DNA of 64,000 nucleotides from Stictocephala bisonia (taxonomy: Eukaryota; Arthropoda; Insecta; Hemiptera; Membracidae), in contig JAQJVL010000671.1 of assembly GCA_035578905.1 (NCBI GenBank), positions 162,436-226,435 of the forward strand. Direction: 5' to 3'. How positions within the stretch are numbered: the first letter of the stretch is position 1; the number at the start of each line of letters is the position of its first letter. The notes under the pieces were generated by a model. That model was not told the origin of the DNA and did no database searches. It saw nothing but the letters and a program-made list of their open reading frames with translations. Below, piece by piece: positions 36,736 to 49,865 of the stretch. A program made the translations under genes and the position numbers.

Positions 36736-37849
36736 TGCAGATCAACCAGGGAAAGAAGACTTTAATGTATTTTATAACCTTACATAGAAAATACTTCTTC
36801 GCTAATTTGATAAATTTAAAACCTTAAAAAAATGTTAAAACCTGTTTTAGTTAGGTTGTTAATTTTTATTACACAAGTTCAGATATGATCCACTGCGAGT
36901 TGTTGTGTTAATACTACCGTAAATACATTATTTATATATTTATTTGGATACTACGTCGTGGTAGAAATACGACACAGGTAAACGTCACAAAATACATTTT
37001 TATTACAATATTAGTAAACTTTGAACCAATGTTACGTAAAACCAGTTTTACCTTCTGCAGACCAGAAGAATTCCCAATGGAATTGATTATTTCATTTTTT
37101 AAAGAATCTCTCCGGCCTTTTTGGCTAAGGAAAGTGGCCAAAAGGAAAGTGAACATGGTTTACTCAAATCAATCACCATAATATTTATAAATTTTTTACT
37201 TGTATTAAAGTAAATGTTGTGCTGCGTAACGTTACATTTTTGTAGTAAGTATATTTTAGGTATTATCTGTAAATTAAAAATCGCATATGAATAGTAACTG
37301 TTGTAAAATATCAATTTAGAATGCTGAAGTAATTTTTTCAATATAGAACGTAATGAACCCTCTCTAAAAGGGAGTCAATTAAACATTAAGATTGATCCAA
37401 TTAATTAGCTATCAATCAACCTTAATTTGTTGTCGTAGAAGCACTTTCACAGATGGTGCATTTTTAATGTCAGGACTTCTCAAGATCAGTTAGTGGATTA
37501 AACAATTAATGTTATCTAATGTGAAATTATAATAATATTGTTTACTATTTACCGTTAACTAACACCATGGTTCCATGTGGAGACTAATCATTTTTACTAT
37601 TTTATTGAACCAAACCCTTTTTTCATATTCAACTACAGTATTAATATTCAAATATGAATCAATTTTATTTCAGCTGCATATACCCTTATGTCAAAAATCA
37701 AAAACTAAATGTCAGGAAAACTATAAAAATGCATAGTAAATTCTACTATCTAAAACTATAATTCAAAAACATTATACCACGTCAAAACTTCTGTATAACA
37801 TTTCTTTCGAACATTCCTTTCAACTTCTCACTCCCGTTTGTTGAGCTTC
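36736..37849. other. AT-rich non-coding
   Basis: No feature recognised. The open frames at 36932-37156 and 37099-37341 (minus) have no motifs. Confidence 0.4.
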
Positions 37850-38270
37850 TGATTATACGGTGTCCCAGTTGTAAGCCAAAAACCCGTCAGGTCTAAATGC
37901 TTGAGAAGTTAGGCATATTTTAAGACAACTTATCAAGGTGCTAATAGATATGCAAAATAAAGTAGTCTGTAGCATTTAAATGCAAAGCAGTGACAATAGT
38001 TGCAGTTTTGTCAACGCATCTTTGCAAGATTCTCTGAATCTGAACTTCAGTCGTGCCATTATGTCAATCGCTTTTTTTTTTTTTTTTTTTTATTGAACTT
38101 CTGAACTGGATACCTGCAGAAGCGTCACGCAGCACCACACCGTAGGTTACCCGTAACGCACCATCATCAGGAGGAAATAAAGTGAAACATTACTTTATTG
38201 TACAAACAAATGGTGAGGTTAGGACTAAAAAGTTCTCTCTTACACTGAACCATATTCTGAGTGGGGCAGA
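37850..38270 (-). pseudogene. Relic of a CR1/Jockey-like LINE ORF2 C-terminus
   Basis: TCCCAGTTGTAAGCCAAAAACCCGTC (start about 37864) matches the end of LINE-B ORF2 at 1983 onwards (TCCCAGTTATGTGCCAAAAACTCGTC). Further on, CACCACACCGTAGGTTACCCGTAACGCACCATCATCAGG corresponds to LINE-B around 2406-2466 (PHLSYG region). A 20-base T run at about 38071-38090 interrupts it, perhaps an insertion tail. Frameshifts throughout. Confidence 0.55.
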
Positions 38271-40110
38271 ATATTGCTTAGTATAATTATTAGTATAAAT
38301 CGTATAATGTTTACCCTTATATCAAAAATCTTGATCAAATTAAAAAGCCCAAATGATATCATACCTTGGTTAAAATTGTTCGCAGAGGTTTTCTAAGTAG
38401 ATTTGTCCATGAAATCTGAAACAAACGAAGAAACTCGTCACCTAAAAACCATACAAATTATATCGTGTGAGCTACAGTAACCATAAAAACGCACTTAACC
38501 CAAACTTATTACAATACAGATTCTTCCAGGAATATTGTCTTTCATATACACATCCCTCTGTTTAGAGGGTGATAAAGGTGGTTTATCAAAATTGCTCAGC
38601 AACATTTTCGTTGTGTAATAAGCTTATGCAATGTGACGTTTACTTATTTCTATCAGCACGTTTGCATGACATTTTTTGTAACTATATTTTTGCTAGTTGT
38701 AAAACTATTTAGTAATTGTAATTATTCTTAAATATCTAAAATATTTCAGCAAGGGGTTTATTGCAACAGTAATTACTAAACTTTAATTATCGAAAAAAAT
38801 GCAGGCTCTCAATATATCAGATTACAAGAAACATTTTTCAATGTGGTTAAAAAGATTTGTCCTACTAGTTTGATATCATATATGTTCAGGCATATTCAAT
38901 TTTTAAAGTACTTTATCTAATTAAAATATAACAAAGCGGTTGGAAATGTAAATTGAACTGGTTTTTTTTAACATTAAGAACGTTAAAAACAACTTTAGTT
39001 AAAATTGTACTTGCTGCTTTAATTTTATTATACGACGAAAAGAATGCAACAAAACATGTTTGCAATAAATGTTAACTAACTTTGAATAAACAATGTACCC
39101 TCGACAGTCACCTCAATGTATCTCAGAGCTTAACCAGTAAAAACAAAGCAACACATCTTTCTACTTACACATCATTTGGGAAACCAAAGTCTCAAGCCAC
39201 CGTTTTATATCAAAAATCCTTTCCATCCACTTAAGCTGCATGTATATAAATTTACAACTGTCAGAAAAGTGTTTTATGTACAAATATTATTATTGGTGGT
39301 CACTTAACAACGTATTAAATATTTGTTTTATACAGTACTAGGAGACACCCCTGCACGTTTCGAGTGCCAACACAGTCACTCGGGGTATTTTAGTTTAATC
39401 ATTTTTGGGTTTTAGGTTGTTTTTGTTTTTCTGGAGGGCAGAATCTATAAACGTTGTATGTTCCAAAATATAATGTTATGTTCAGATTTAGGATATGTAT
39501 ACCTGTAGTTTGATCACACTTGGCTGTATTATTGTCGTATTACCTTCTTTTGGTTTCAGAGTAATATTTTAGTTTTTGGGACAGAGACCCCACTCATACT
39601 GTTTGCTTTTTGTTCAAATCTGATGGTGTATTTTGAGTTAGGAAAAAAATAATTTAGTTTTATAAAAGTTTTTAAGTTGACATTCAAATAAACGATGTGG
39701 ATTTTCTACACATACGCAAATGTAAACGTTTGATAGTTTTCTGTAGTTTTTTTCATGCTAGGTCAAAAAATACTATTTTTTTGCAAATTCCACATGAGAA
39801 ATACATTGGAACAATTTTTAAGCCAAAAAAGGCTGCCTTATTTTATGACAGAGGTATGCAGTGTCGAGATAGTCGTCACGACGGCTGCAGCAAGGTCGGT
39901 ACTAATTTGATTTACTTTACACGTGATATATAATATGTATATTATTTATGATTTCTATATCTGTTATTTTAGTTAATTACATGTTCTGTACACTTTTATT
40001 TCCTATACGTGTACACACGCAAGTGCAATGAATCGAAAAACGCGTGTCCTCTATTATGGTCAAAAGTTGTAAAACACGCGTTGTTCCGTGCAACTGTAAC
40101 GTCTCTGATA
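38271..40110. other. AT-rich non-coding
   Basis: The 78-codon frame at 39697-39933 has no motif that I recognise. No other feature. Confidence 0.4.
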
Positions 40111-40199
40111 TTGTCAACCTACAACCACCCTCCCCCAGCTGGACACCCTTTATTAGAGTAAAGGGTCTTTAACCACTAGGCTTACAGATCAGTGCCACT

Positions 40200-40335
40200 A
40201 TATATAGTTGCACAGAAAAGTACCATCCTCAGCTGGGTCCGTACTAACGATTCTCAACTTTGCACCTGGAGATAACGGTGTTAGGCAACATCAAGTCTGG
40301 CTGTTCCTTGGATGGGTGACCAGTGAAGATTCCCA
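40200..40335 (+). repeat. 5S rRNA-derived segment (SINE3-like head or pseudogene)
   Basis: GTTAGGCAACATCAAGTCTG ... CTTGGATGGGTGACCAGTGA-AGATTCCC (about 40280-40333) resembles the 3' half of eukaryotic 5S rRNA (TTAAGCAAC ... TACTTGGATGGGTGACC ... GGGAA), which includes the pol III intermediate element and C box. A weaker match to the 5' half precedes it. The RNA is too diverged to be functional. Confidence 0.5.
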
Positions 40336-40379
40336 CCCTTTCACCCAACCTGCCTGCCTTGAAGTCACCTTAAAGACGA

Positions 40380-40770
40380 TGGTCACCTGTTGTTTAGTTA
40401 GCACCCAGCTACTTTAGGTAAAAGTGTTGTGGAGTTGTAGGCGATAGGTTTTATGTCTTCTTAATACTGACACGCCGTCCGCTCAATGATTTTCATCGAC
40501 ATGGAGACAATGTTGGGTGATTGTCGTAGTTCGGATGTTATGTATAAAAGAGAACTGAGTATCGTGCTTGTCAGATAGCTGAAAGTTAGACCAATACTAC
40601 GTGGTTTGGATTCCACGTAAAGCTGTAGCTCTCTTAGTTACCCTGGCTGTTTTATATTAAGCCCCACTGTTCTTTCTAATACACAGTTGAACTTAGGTAG
40701 TAACAATGACTACACTCGTTCGCCCCTCGTATAATGCCCCATAAAACAAAAGGTCGTCGTCATAATATTG
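40380..40770 (+). mobile_element. SINE-like dispersed repeat, family 2, copy 3
   Basis: Body segments GTTGTAGGCGATAGG, CTACGTGGTTTGGATTCCAC and AAAGCTGTAGCTCTCTTAGT plus the tail AGTAACAATGACTACACTCG match the copies at 16210 and 19290. The 5S-like segment lies about 50 bases upstream in the same orientation and may be its head. Confidence 0.7.
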
Positions 40771-41369
40771 AAAAATAATAATGAACAAAGAAAGAGCTTC
40801 TTAGCCTTTCACTTCATCCGATAAACTAAAATTTGTTTAAAGATGTTTATCAAAAATGTATCATTAAGTTTGGTGGAAAATACATGAAAATTGTAATTAC
40901 GTATTTCTATTTGTTAAGATTTCAGTTAAAACGTTATTTTAAGTAAGGTAGATAAAAGTAGAAAGTTTTGTTCTGAATTTTAATTTCCGTTAATCATTTC
41001 CCCTGTATTTGAAAATAACTGTATTTTCCTCGCCATACAGTATCTATTGTCAGAGAGGTTTCAATACATTATATCTGAACGTTGCCAGTCTAAATGTCTC
41101 AAGGGGGTGTTCCGTGCCTCGCCACGTAACAATGTTGACTGTCGAATATGACAGAATTGTCACTGTCTCCAATTTCACTTAGGTGACGTAGAGACAATAT
41201 AAATATGAAGATACAGGATTTTGACTGGTTTGTTTTATCTTAATATACTATGTAATACAAAACCAAAGTTTTCACTCGTCATGAAATCTCCGGAACCACT
41301 AACAGATTGTGACAAAATGTAATAAATGAATAAATGATTTATTTCCATCAACAACATGACATTTTAAAA
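40771..41369. other. AT-rich non-coding
   Basis: Nothing recognised. Confidence 0.4.
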
Positions 41370-41720
41370 ACAATTATTGGAGCTAATTTGAAGGGAAGTA
41401 AGCTTTGTATCATGAACATCCCATAAATGTTCTTTTTTTCCGTAAGAGTAGTATTGACATTAATTTAATTTAATAATTTAATTCAATCAGCTGTTATAAC
41501 AAAAACATAAAAAATTACACAACAGTTAGGCAAATTTGATTTCACTTGTGAAATGTTTAAGGTAATTTCTACTAACGCTGACATGATTAGTGCACTTTGA
41601 ATCACCCTAAAGTAGACTTATAGGACCTTATAGACTATCTAAAAACCTTGTTATCTAAGAGACCGGCAGTAGACTGAGCGAGGTGTAGGAACCACCTTGT
41701 AGTTTAACAAGGGCTGTTGG
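41370..41720 (+). repeat. Dispersed repeat, second copy of the 33340-33670 family
   Basis: See the first copy for the shared segments. Confidence 0.5.
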
Positions 41721-41851
41721 CTCTTTGTTAAATAAATAACAATTAATAAGTACTCTCTAAATAAGTAATATCATTGATTTTATACACAAATAGATTTCCC
41801 ATCCAATGTTAAATTCTGAGTCTCAAAATATCAGCTGTTTTGAGGCCCATT

Positions 41852-42151
41852 GTGGAGCGCTAGTGTAGTCCCATGTAAATGTAATGCAGTTTAAAACAGC
41901 TGTGGTTGCGGGCCACACAAACTAACAAAATTACTGCCACAAATATTCCTATTAGATGGTTTATCTGTGTAGGTTTATATAATCAATGGTAATATATTTA
42001 CCTTTAAAATGAACCCCTGCTTATACATCATTTACAAGATACCTCTAGTAATGGACATGTTTGTGTCAGTAGTTTGGTTAGTTAGTGAGGTCTGCTACCA
42101 CAGCTGGTTTAAATTGCATTACATTTACGTGGGACTACACCAGCGTTCCAC
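41852..42151. repeat. Inverted repeat of about 55-bp arms (possible MITE)
   Basis: GTGGAGCGCTAGTGTAGTCC ... TTTAAAACAGCTGTGGT (41852-41906) is mirrored by ACCACAGCTGGTTTAAATTG ... GTGGGACTACACCAGCGTTCCAC (42097-42151), with a spacer of about 190 bases. No target duplication was clear. Confidence 0.7.
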
Positions 42152-43449
42152 TAATTTTAAATCTAGACCATAGGAAAACATTGAAAAAGTATAATGACTT
42201 ATGTAAAAAGTTGATTTTTGAATTGTTTCATTTAACGCTTAAAAAGGTAACAAACATTTCAAAAGTTTTTAACAAAAAAAAAAAAAAAAAAAAAAACAAA
42301 CATTTTCTTGATCACTTTAAATAAAAAAACTCACAATATTAAATTATGATCTACTAGACTGGACCTTTGATAATCGTCCACGTTCATTATAATGATAGAA
42401 ATTAACTGTACAGTACTGTTTAAATATAAAAGCATGTTTCAGCCTGCAGACGGTAAAATAGTATCTTTAATATTGGTTTATTGGCTTTGCAGTTTGGGAA
42501 ACGATCTCCTGAAAAACTACAAACTAATAATAAATATCTGAAAGTTCTGCGTCTAAAAAACGTTTACAAATAAAAACAACTTAAACACATGGAAACAATT
42601 AACTTCCACAAACATTTATTATATTTAAACGATTAAATTTAACCAACAAAACATTTTAGTGAGTGCACACAAGGCCACCATGAACGTTAGTGACGAATTA
42701 AATTACCCTCAGATATATTGGTTTATAAATATGTGACTTGTAAGGGGCTTTTTACACGTATCTCGTTTAGTTAAAATGTAAGCTCAGGTATTATCCTAAG
42801 CATCTGTGACTGACATGAGTCTTGTACCTATTTGTATAGATTTTGTTTCATATTTGAATACCTGAAGGGTTGAAAATCTCCAACATACTGACAATCAATA
42901 TATTTCTAAGAAGAAATAATAGCTGATAAAAAGACTAAAAGATTACTCTCAATGAGTGCAAAGATAATAAGCGTTAAGTAAATTATTCGCCACAATTAAT
43001 TACTTAGCCTTATGGGTAAGTTTAAAAGAACAGGGAAGTTAAATATTATCCATACTAAACAAACGATTTAAAAATCTGCGGAACATATTAATGTTGTAAG
43101 TCCTAGTTGAAATCTCTTCGATAATTTTAATTTAATAAAGTGTCTGATTAATGTCCGTGTTTCCTCCAGGGTGTAATCCACGTCTTTGATTTTACCAATG
43201 ATAAATTCAAATGTAATCCCAATAAAAATTTTTTTAGGTATGAGATAAATATTAGGATTTTTTCTTTAATATAGGTTTAAATTTGTAAATTTAAATATAT
43301 TCGTAATTTGTGATATTGTTTTCGTCACTATTCCAACGGCTAAATTATTATAAATTTTAAATGTCACATTAATAAACATTCTTGATATAAACTTGCCTTA
43401 GTACTTGGCTATCATGTTTCCAATCCTAAAATCTATTTAAAACCATTTA
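42152..43449. other. AT-rich non-coding
   Basis: Includes a 22-base A run at about 42273-42295. Nothing else recognised. Confidence 0.4.
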
Positions 43450-43451
43450 TA

Positions 43452-45003
43452 CAGGGTGTCCCTGAACTCTCTGAGGATATTTTTAGGTGTTGATTGTGGG
43501 TAATAAACAAGACATAATATCATATTTAAAAATTCCAAATCACCTCCGGTACCCATACAGCCACAATTTTGTATTTTTTACAATTTTTTTTTTATTTTTA
43601 AAACTATTTAATAAATAGAGTTAAACTTTATTATACACATTACTTAAACCATTTTATTACTGAAATAAAAAAAATCAAAAACCTTTATGAATTAATTTCA
43701 AAATGGCGGCTCTTTGAAATTGTTGTTCCTGATAACTTTTGAAAGGTAAGGAATACAACAAAAAATCACTAGAATACCTTTTTTCAAATTAAATTTACAA
43801 TCCAAAAAAGTAATGTTAAATGAAATCGACGACAAACAACCGAGATTTGCGTATTTTTGTATTTAATAATTTACGCGTCAAGGTGTACATTGTCAATGTC
43901 GTGCCGCGCGAGTCAACTACAACAATACATTAGAGATCTATTCTGATTACTTTTATCCAGAACATAACAATAAAGTGATCTGTGATTTTATTGTAATAAA
44001 AATACCTCTAGCATGTAACGGGAAAAAAGTGCAGACGATTTTTGTAATTACTAAATTAAAAGTTAATTTCAACCTTAAGTAGTGCACTAAAAACTAAAAT
44101 TTTTGTAAATTCTAGGTTGGTAGAATTGTTGGAGGTGTTGGAATTATTGATGTAGAAAATCAATTTGCAGCTGTGCGCCAGTCACTTTCCAATAGTTTTT
44201 TCTTTGCAATCAAATGAGAGGACAACATTTTAAGCATAATGAAAATAAATTAGTTCGTAATGTGAAAATAAATTAAATTAAATTATCAATTTATAATCTA
44301 ATGCTTTTTTTTATATAATTTTACTTGTTTCATGTCTACTAACTGCTTTGCATCACAAATAAATTTTACAACAATTTTAATTTTTAGGGCACTACTTAAG
44401 GTTAAAATTAATTTTTAATTAAATAACGACGAAAATCATCTGCAAATTTCTTCCCGTTACCTGCTAAGGGCATTTTCATTACAATAACGTCACAAATCAC
44501 TTTATTATAATGTTTTGGATGATAGTAATGAGAATAGATCGCTGATGCATTGTTGTTGACTCGCGCGGCACGACATTGACAAGGCTGTATACCTTGAGGC
44601 GTAAATGATTAAATACAAAAAAACTCAAATATCAATTATTTATCATTCAATTTCATTCAACTTTACTTTTTTGGATTGAAATTTAATTTTTTAAAAAAAT
44701 GTATTCTTGTGATTTTTTTATTCCTTACCTTTCAAAAGTTATTAGGTATCAAAAATTTTAAAATAATTAAAAAAGGTTTTTGATTTTTGTCTTTCAGTAA
44801 GAAAATAGTTTTATTTATGTGTATACCAAATGTTAACTCTATAGGTTGAATAGTTTTTAAATAAAAAATAATTTGTAAAAAATATAAAATGGCGGCTGTA
44901 CGGGTACCGGAGGTGTTTTGAAATTTTTAAATACGACATTATGTCTTGTTTTCACCCACAATCAATATCTAAAAATATCCTCAGAGAGTTCAGAGACACC
45001 CTG
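43452..45003. mobile_element. Large foldback (inverted-repeat) element with TA target duplication
   Basis: The left end CAGGGTGTCCCTGAACTCTC and the right end, read in reverse complement, CAGGGTGTCTCTGAACTCTC are flanked by TA (43450-43451 and 45004-45005). Homology between the arms continues inward for about 650 bases per side (shared TTGATTGTGGGT, CACCTCCGGTACCC, ACTTTTGAAAGGTAAGGAAT, GTCAATGTCGTGCCGCGCGA, ACCTTAAGTAGTGC), leaving a middle of about 250 bases. The arms differ at many bases, so the fold is old. A TA duplication suggests Tc1/mariner-type mobilisation. No transposase is encoded. Confidence 0.85.
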
Positions 45004-45005
45004 TA

Positions 45006-48000
45006 TTGTTTCATTAATTGCATTTATAATTTTTTTTGCAATTAAAACTGATAATTTATTTTGTTGCTTTATCTCTTTGAGTGGCTGTTCAAAAAAGGAA
45101 CAATTAAAAAAAGTACATAAAAATACCATAACTCAAAATAAAAAAGTGTATATTTCCTTCATATGAAATTGTTAAAATGTTGCTTTGTTTCCAATTTTTT
45201 ATTTTAATCAGGTCTACTTTATTTAGAAGAAAATTGATTGTTTATAGCCTTAGTTGTTTATTTGTTTACTAATGTTATTCTTAGAACAGTTTAAGTTAAT
45301 GTTACTTATTGCAATATGTTGGTTTAAATAGTGTAATAAAAAAGCATGCATTTTTTTAGTTTACAGTATATTTTACTGACAATGAGACTAGCCACATACA
45401 GAGCCATTTATTGCAAAACTGGGATTGAGACAGATTTAGGACGATTTTTCATTTGAAAAGCGGCTCCAAAAAGCGATTTTGGAGCAATAAATTCTGAAAA
45501 AAACATAAGAAAGAGAACAGGAAAGAAAAAGTTCGTTCAAGAAATTCAACTTTCTTGAATCGATTAAAATGAAAATTTGCAAAATCCGCTTGTATTAGTT
45601 TCTTTTGAAATGGTTTTAAAACATTCATTTTTATATTTTCCTCTTTGTAGTACATTGCATTGAATAAAGAAATGAACAATCAGGGTATCTTAAATAAATA
45701 GTTTAAAATTAAGTATATTAGGTATATTTTTTAATAACTTCAGGATTACTCCAAAAGTAAATCCTTAACATTATTCGGCACGTGCTAAAGGAAGTTGCCT
45801 CCACGCAGAATGTTAAATCGGAAGCATCACTGCCTCTTTGATCAAAAAACGCCTGGATGATTTCCTCTGTTTTGATCAAACGAAACTCAAACACTTGAAA
45901 TCAGCTGTTAACGTATATATAAGCCTTAAATTTTTCCTTTTTTGAGGTTTAAAACAAAATTTTAGATTTATACTTCTTTACTGGTATTATTTTACGATTT
46001 TATTATGAAATAGCTTTCCAAGTTTGATAGTTTCTTTTATGCTGGACACTAAAGTTTAAATTCAATGTAATTTACTCGTATGTTTTAGGTTAGGTTAGGT
46101 TAAAGGGCAGTTATGGAGTTATGTATTAACGCTAACTAAATAGCAAGATTAAAATCAAAACTGTAGGTAGAATAAAACGAGAATTTTATTTTGGATTTAT
46201 TCATATGGTTTAAAACAGACTGTGTTTTTGAATTCTTTTGTATCTAAAGTGATGTCTCTATTATTTTAAAAGGCATGGCAGTTGGATTAGTGCTAAATAA
46301 CAGAATAGACACAACCTGGTTAAGGATACGTTATTTTATAGCTCAGTAATTTTTAATAACCATTAATCATATATGCCCATGGTTGCCAGGTTAATTTCCG
46401 CAATGGTGCGTTTCAATTATTGTTCCGTTCACATTTACCTACTGTAGCACGGGCATTTTTATAATTTTATGTTATTCTTGAAGAGGATGATAGAAGGGCA
46501 AATGAGTGTAAAAAGTGTAGATTTTTCAAGGAGTGAAGTACTAACCGTCAGCTCGGTGGGATCGAACTTTGGAACACGAGAGGAATTCCAGAAAATACGA
46601 ACCGAGGTTGATTGACCGACAGGTATTGATACTTATTAATAAAAGTGTACGTCTTTTTAATAAGTATACTTTTTAAATTAATGTAGTACTATAATTTATG
46701 AATGGACTATTTTATTTACATGGTACAACACTTTTTAATGTATTTTACGTTAAAAATTAAGTATTTATCTAAAACTTTTTGCCACAAGTGAAGTAAGAAG
46801 AGAACCCAACGACCAATGGCATCAGCACAACATTTATCATAGTATTATATATTTTTGTTTCTATGCATGTTTGCTTATGTGCTCTAACACAATTAAAAAT
46901 TACCAAAATAGTATAACACTAAAACTGAATAATATTTATTTTTAGAGAAATGAAGCAATAGTTAATTTTTTGTACACAGCTATTGCAGTACAAACAATCA
47001 CATTTCATCGTAAATCGTTCAACATTAAAAGAAATCATTGTGGTTTGTAAAAAATAAAACAATCAAATACATTTCTAAATCGCGCATTGTGTGGGCATAA
47101 ACATTCAAAATTTTTACTGAAATGCTCCAACAAGATGTTAATAGATAATCAATAGAAAATATGGTAAAGTAGAGTAAATGGTGGGGGTAGACAGAGTTTT
47201 TGGGTGAAATACCAACGTGACAAACTTCATAAAGGGTGTGACAGTATCAATTACCGACATCTAAATTAGAGAATGTAACCTAAAAAATGCATATGCGTCA
47301 TTTCAGTCGATGTTGGATACATTTTTATTGGTTAAAATATTTAAATACTTTTTGGAAAAAAGCTCAAATAAAATATGATTATCTTGGTAACATAACTGAC
47401 AGTAATTGGCCTCTGCGGCCAAATACAACCTGGCTCGGTCTATCCAGGCTTCACTACCCTTGTTGGTCCTACCAGGCACGGTGGTGTGCAACCACAGGCA
47501 TATTACTGAACGTGTGTAGATATAGAATGATTGGTTGGGTTTTATACTTAAATTATGTAAAAAGTTACTAATTTTTTAATCTTTTAAGAATGATAAACCT
47601 TAAAAATTTTACCAATGATTCAAAATTAAATTGGGTACGGTTTTAAATTAGTTTAATGACAATTACTGAAATGTTTAATGATTCGTACGATATATATTTA
47701 CGTAAACAATAAAGTAAATTTATAAATACTATATCTACAAACATTTTACATTGTATTTTTCAGGTGGACTCATATCACTAGTAGTTGCAATAACATTACG
47801 CTTTCTTGTCTTGTATACAATTCACACTGTCAACTCTAAGTAAACTTGGCGATGTAAAAATGTCACGTGACAGTTGTGATTTGATTTCTGTCTCTCCCCA
47901 GACAAACAGTACCTGACGTATCCTTTGTTATACCATCTCACGCATATATTGGAAATCAAATACAATACAATAACGAAACATTAACGATTAAATCTGACAA

Positions 48001-48335
48001 TACAATTTTAGTATACAACTTATTACAATTATACATAAAAATATTATAATCACAGTTTTGTTAACTTTTTATAATTCTGTTGAATGCAACTTGTGTTTTG
48101 CTTTTGTTAAATAACATCCTTCAGGATTTTTATCATAAAGAATTATTTTCTTTTATCTGCATCTGGTATGAAAAACTCGTCATATGTTGTCTCCTCCATC
48201 GAATTTCAAATTTATTATTTATTATTTTTATTTAGATTTTCTCAGATATTTCGTGCCGACATATCTTTGTGAAGGCCAATGGGAGTGATTATGAGAGGGT
48301 TGGATGACCTGCAGTGATTCTGGATCCTAATCAAG
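45006..48335. other. AT-rich non-coding with a short TTAGG array
   Basis: TTAGGTTAGGTTAGGTT at 46085-46102 is a third short telomere-motif array. A GC-richer patch at 47400-47500 has no recognisable origin. Open frames of 60-95 codons carry no known motif. Confidence 0.4.
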
Positions 48336-48339
48336 TTTG

Positions 48340-48640
48340 AATTATTTTTAGAGAGGGTAGTTTATTAATATATCAATAGCCAGCATCTAAAGATTTACGT
48401 GGAATCCAAACTACATAATATTGGATTGATTTTCAACGAACAAGCCTGACATATAGCTCCCTCCCCACTAACGACTTGCAGCAACCAATTTGAACTCCCA
48501 AGATTTCTCTAGTAGTGACCCTGTTGATGGCAACCAATAAGAGAACGGCGTGCAGCATTAAGACGACCGATCGTAGAACCTATCGTTTATAATCTCCACA
48601 AGATTTTCTCAAAACTAAAATCAAAGCTCAATCATGTCAT
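48340..48640 (-). mobile_element. SINE-like dispersed repeat, family 2, copy 4 (inverted)
   Basis: The reverse complement contains CTACAATC-type ends, GATTATAAACGATAGGTTCTACG, CTAGAGAAATCTTGGGAGTT and GTTTGGATTCCACGTAAATC, matching the body of the copies at 16210 and 40380. More diverged than those. Confidence 0.6.
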
Positions 48641-48664
48641 GTACTTTTAATTGATTTTTAAAGA

Positions 48665-48784
48665 AATTCATTAGTGAATCTATATGGCTAAGAGCAGTAA
48701 AAACCTTATTCTTTCCCCTGAGGACCGTGTGCTAGGGTCATAATCCATATTGCAGGCTGAGGCATTGACACTCTACGCAATTGT
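48665..48784 (+). repeat. 131-135-bp unit, outlying copy
   Basis: GTGAATCTATATGGCTAAGAGCAGTA ... GACCGTGTGCTAGGGTCATAATCCATATTG ... CATTGACACTCTACGCAA matches the units at 49866-50190. It ends where the R2-like LINE fragment begins. Confidence 0.8.
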
Positions 48785-49607
48785 TTACGATCCTATGTAC
48801 GGCAGTACTATAAAGCCACCGTTGCTGTGAAGCCTGATCAAGGTATGGTGGCTAGTGTCATAACTAGCTGCCCAACGGCCAATCACATGCTGTACCAGGG
48901 GAGATACACAATATTCGCTGACTAGCGGTTCATCCACAAGGCCCGGCTGAATGTCCTCCGCCTTAACGGCTGCCGACGCTGGGGTGCCGCCAACGACCAT
49001 CGCTGCAGGAGATGTGGGCGTCAAGATGAAACTACGGCCCACGTCTTATGCCATTGCTACGTTCACTTGGCAACTGGAGTGACGAGGCGGCATAATGCCA
49101 TCTTAGACCAGGTAGTCGCTGCTATACGGCAAAGGGGAGAGTTGAAGTCCAGGTGAACAGGCGGGTTCCACTGTCTGATCTGATCGGCCGAGAAGTAGAT
49201 ATTGATGAGGTGGTGGCCCAGTGCCGTCCAGACCTGGTGGTCATCAACCAACGTAACAAAAGTATTAAGATTGTCGATGTCACCGTGGCTTATGAGGACG
49301 GCTGGCAGGTCATTGAAGCTGCCAGAAATATGCCGCGTACGCCCCACTTGCCCGGGTCCTAACGGCGGAAGGTTTTAAAGTATGTATATGTGGATGCCTT
49401 CGTCGTTGGAGCTTTGGGCACTTGGGACAGTTATAATTGGAGGACTTTACATAACCTCAATATTTCTAAGCGGTATGTGACTACCCTCTCAAGAAGATGT
49501 GTTTCTGAAGCCATTCGCTGGAGTCGTGATATTATATATGAAATCGGACACAACCGGCGTCCAACAGTGGCCTCAAGACTACCACGCAAACGAATCTTCA
49601 TTAAATA
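48785..49607 (+). pseudogene. R2-like (RLE-type) LINE C-terminus, broken
   Basis: Read across frames: GMVASVITSCPTANHMLYQG, RYTIFAD-stop-RFIHKARLNVLRLNGCRRWG, the zinc knuckle CRRCG...AHVLCHC (C-x2-C ... H-x4-C), then RRHNAILDQVV. After a frame change comes the restriction-like endonuclease core (CRPDLVVINQ ... IKIVDVTVAYED), and after another VDAFVVGALGTWDSYNW ... RYVTTLSRRCVSEAIRWSRDI. This order (zinc knuckle, PD-(D/E)xK endonuclease, VGALGxWD tail) is characteristic of R2/NeSL-type LINEs. At least one in-frame stop (about 48922) and two frameshifts (near 49150 and 49340-49390) inactivate it. The reverse transcriptase is absent, so it is a 5'-truncated copy. Confidence 0.8.
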
Positions 49608-49865
49608 ACTCTAAACATATATATATATATATATATTTTTTTTAAAATTATTTCCTGACAACATCAGTTTAACGAGGAACGTATCATCCCCAACTATATT
49701 ATTATCAATAAATATTTTAAAATTGACAGCATTCATTCCAAGTAATAAACAATATTCATATTAATATTGTACGTTCCTATTAGTGACTTGGAATATTCCT
49801 ATTCTATCAAATAATTAATTAATTATACATCATAAAATATAGGCAATGAATGCATTTTATATATG
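49608..49865. other. AT-rich spacer with (AT)n
   Basis: A short (AT)n at about 49617-49636 follows the LINE stop, then AT-rich sequence to the next 131-bp unit. Confidence 0.5.

Noticed and set aside
40208..40417. 69-codon plus-strand frame as a gene
   Set aside because: Lies over the 5S-like/SINE segment and has no motif.
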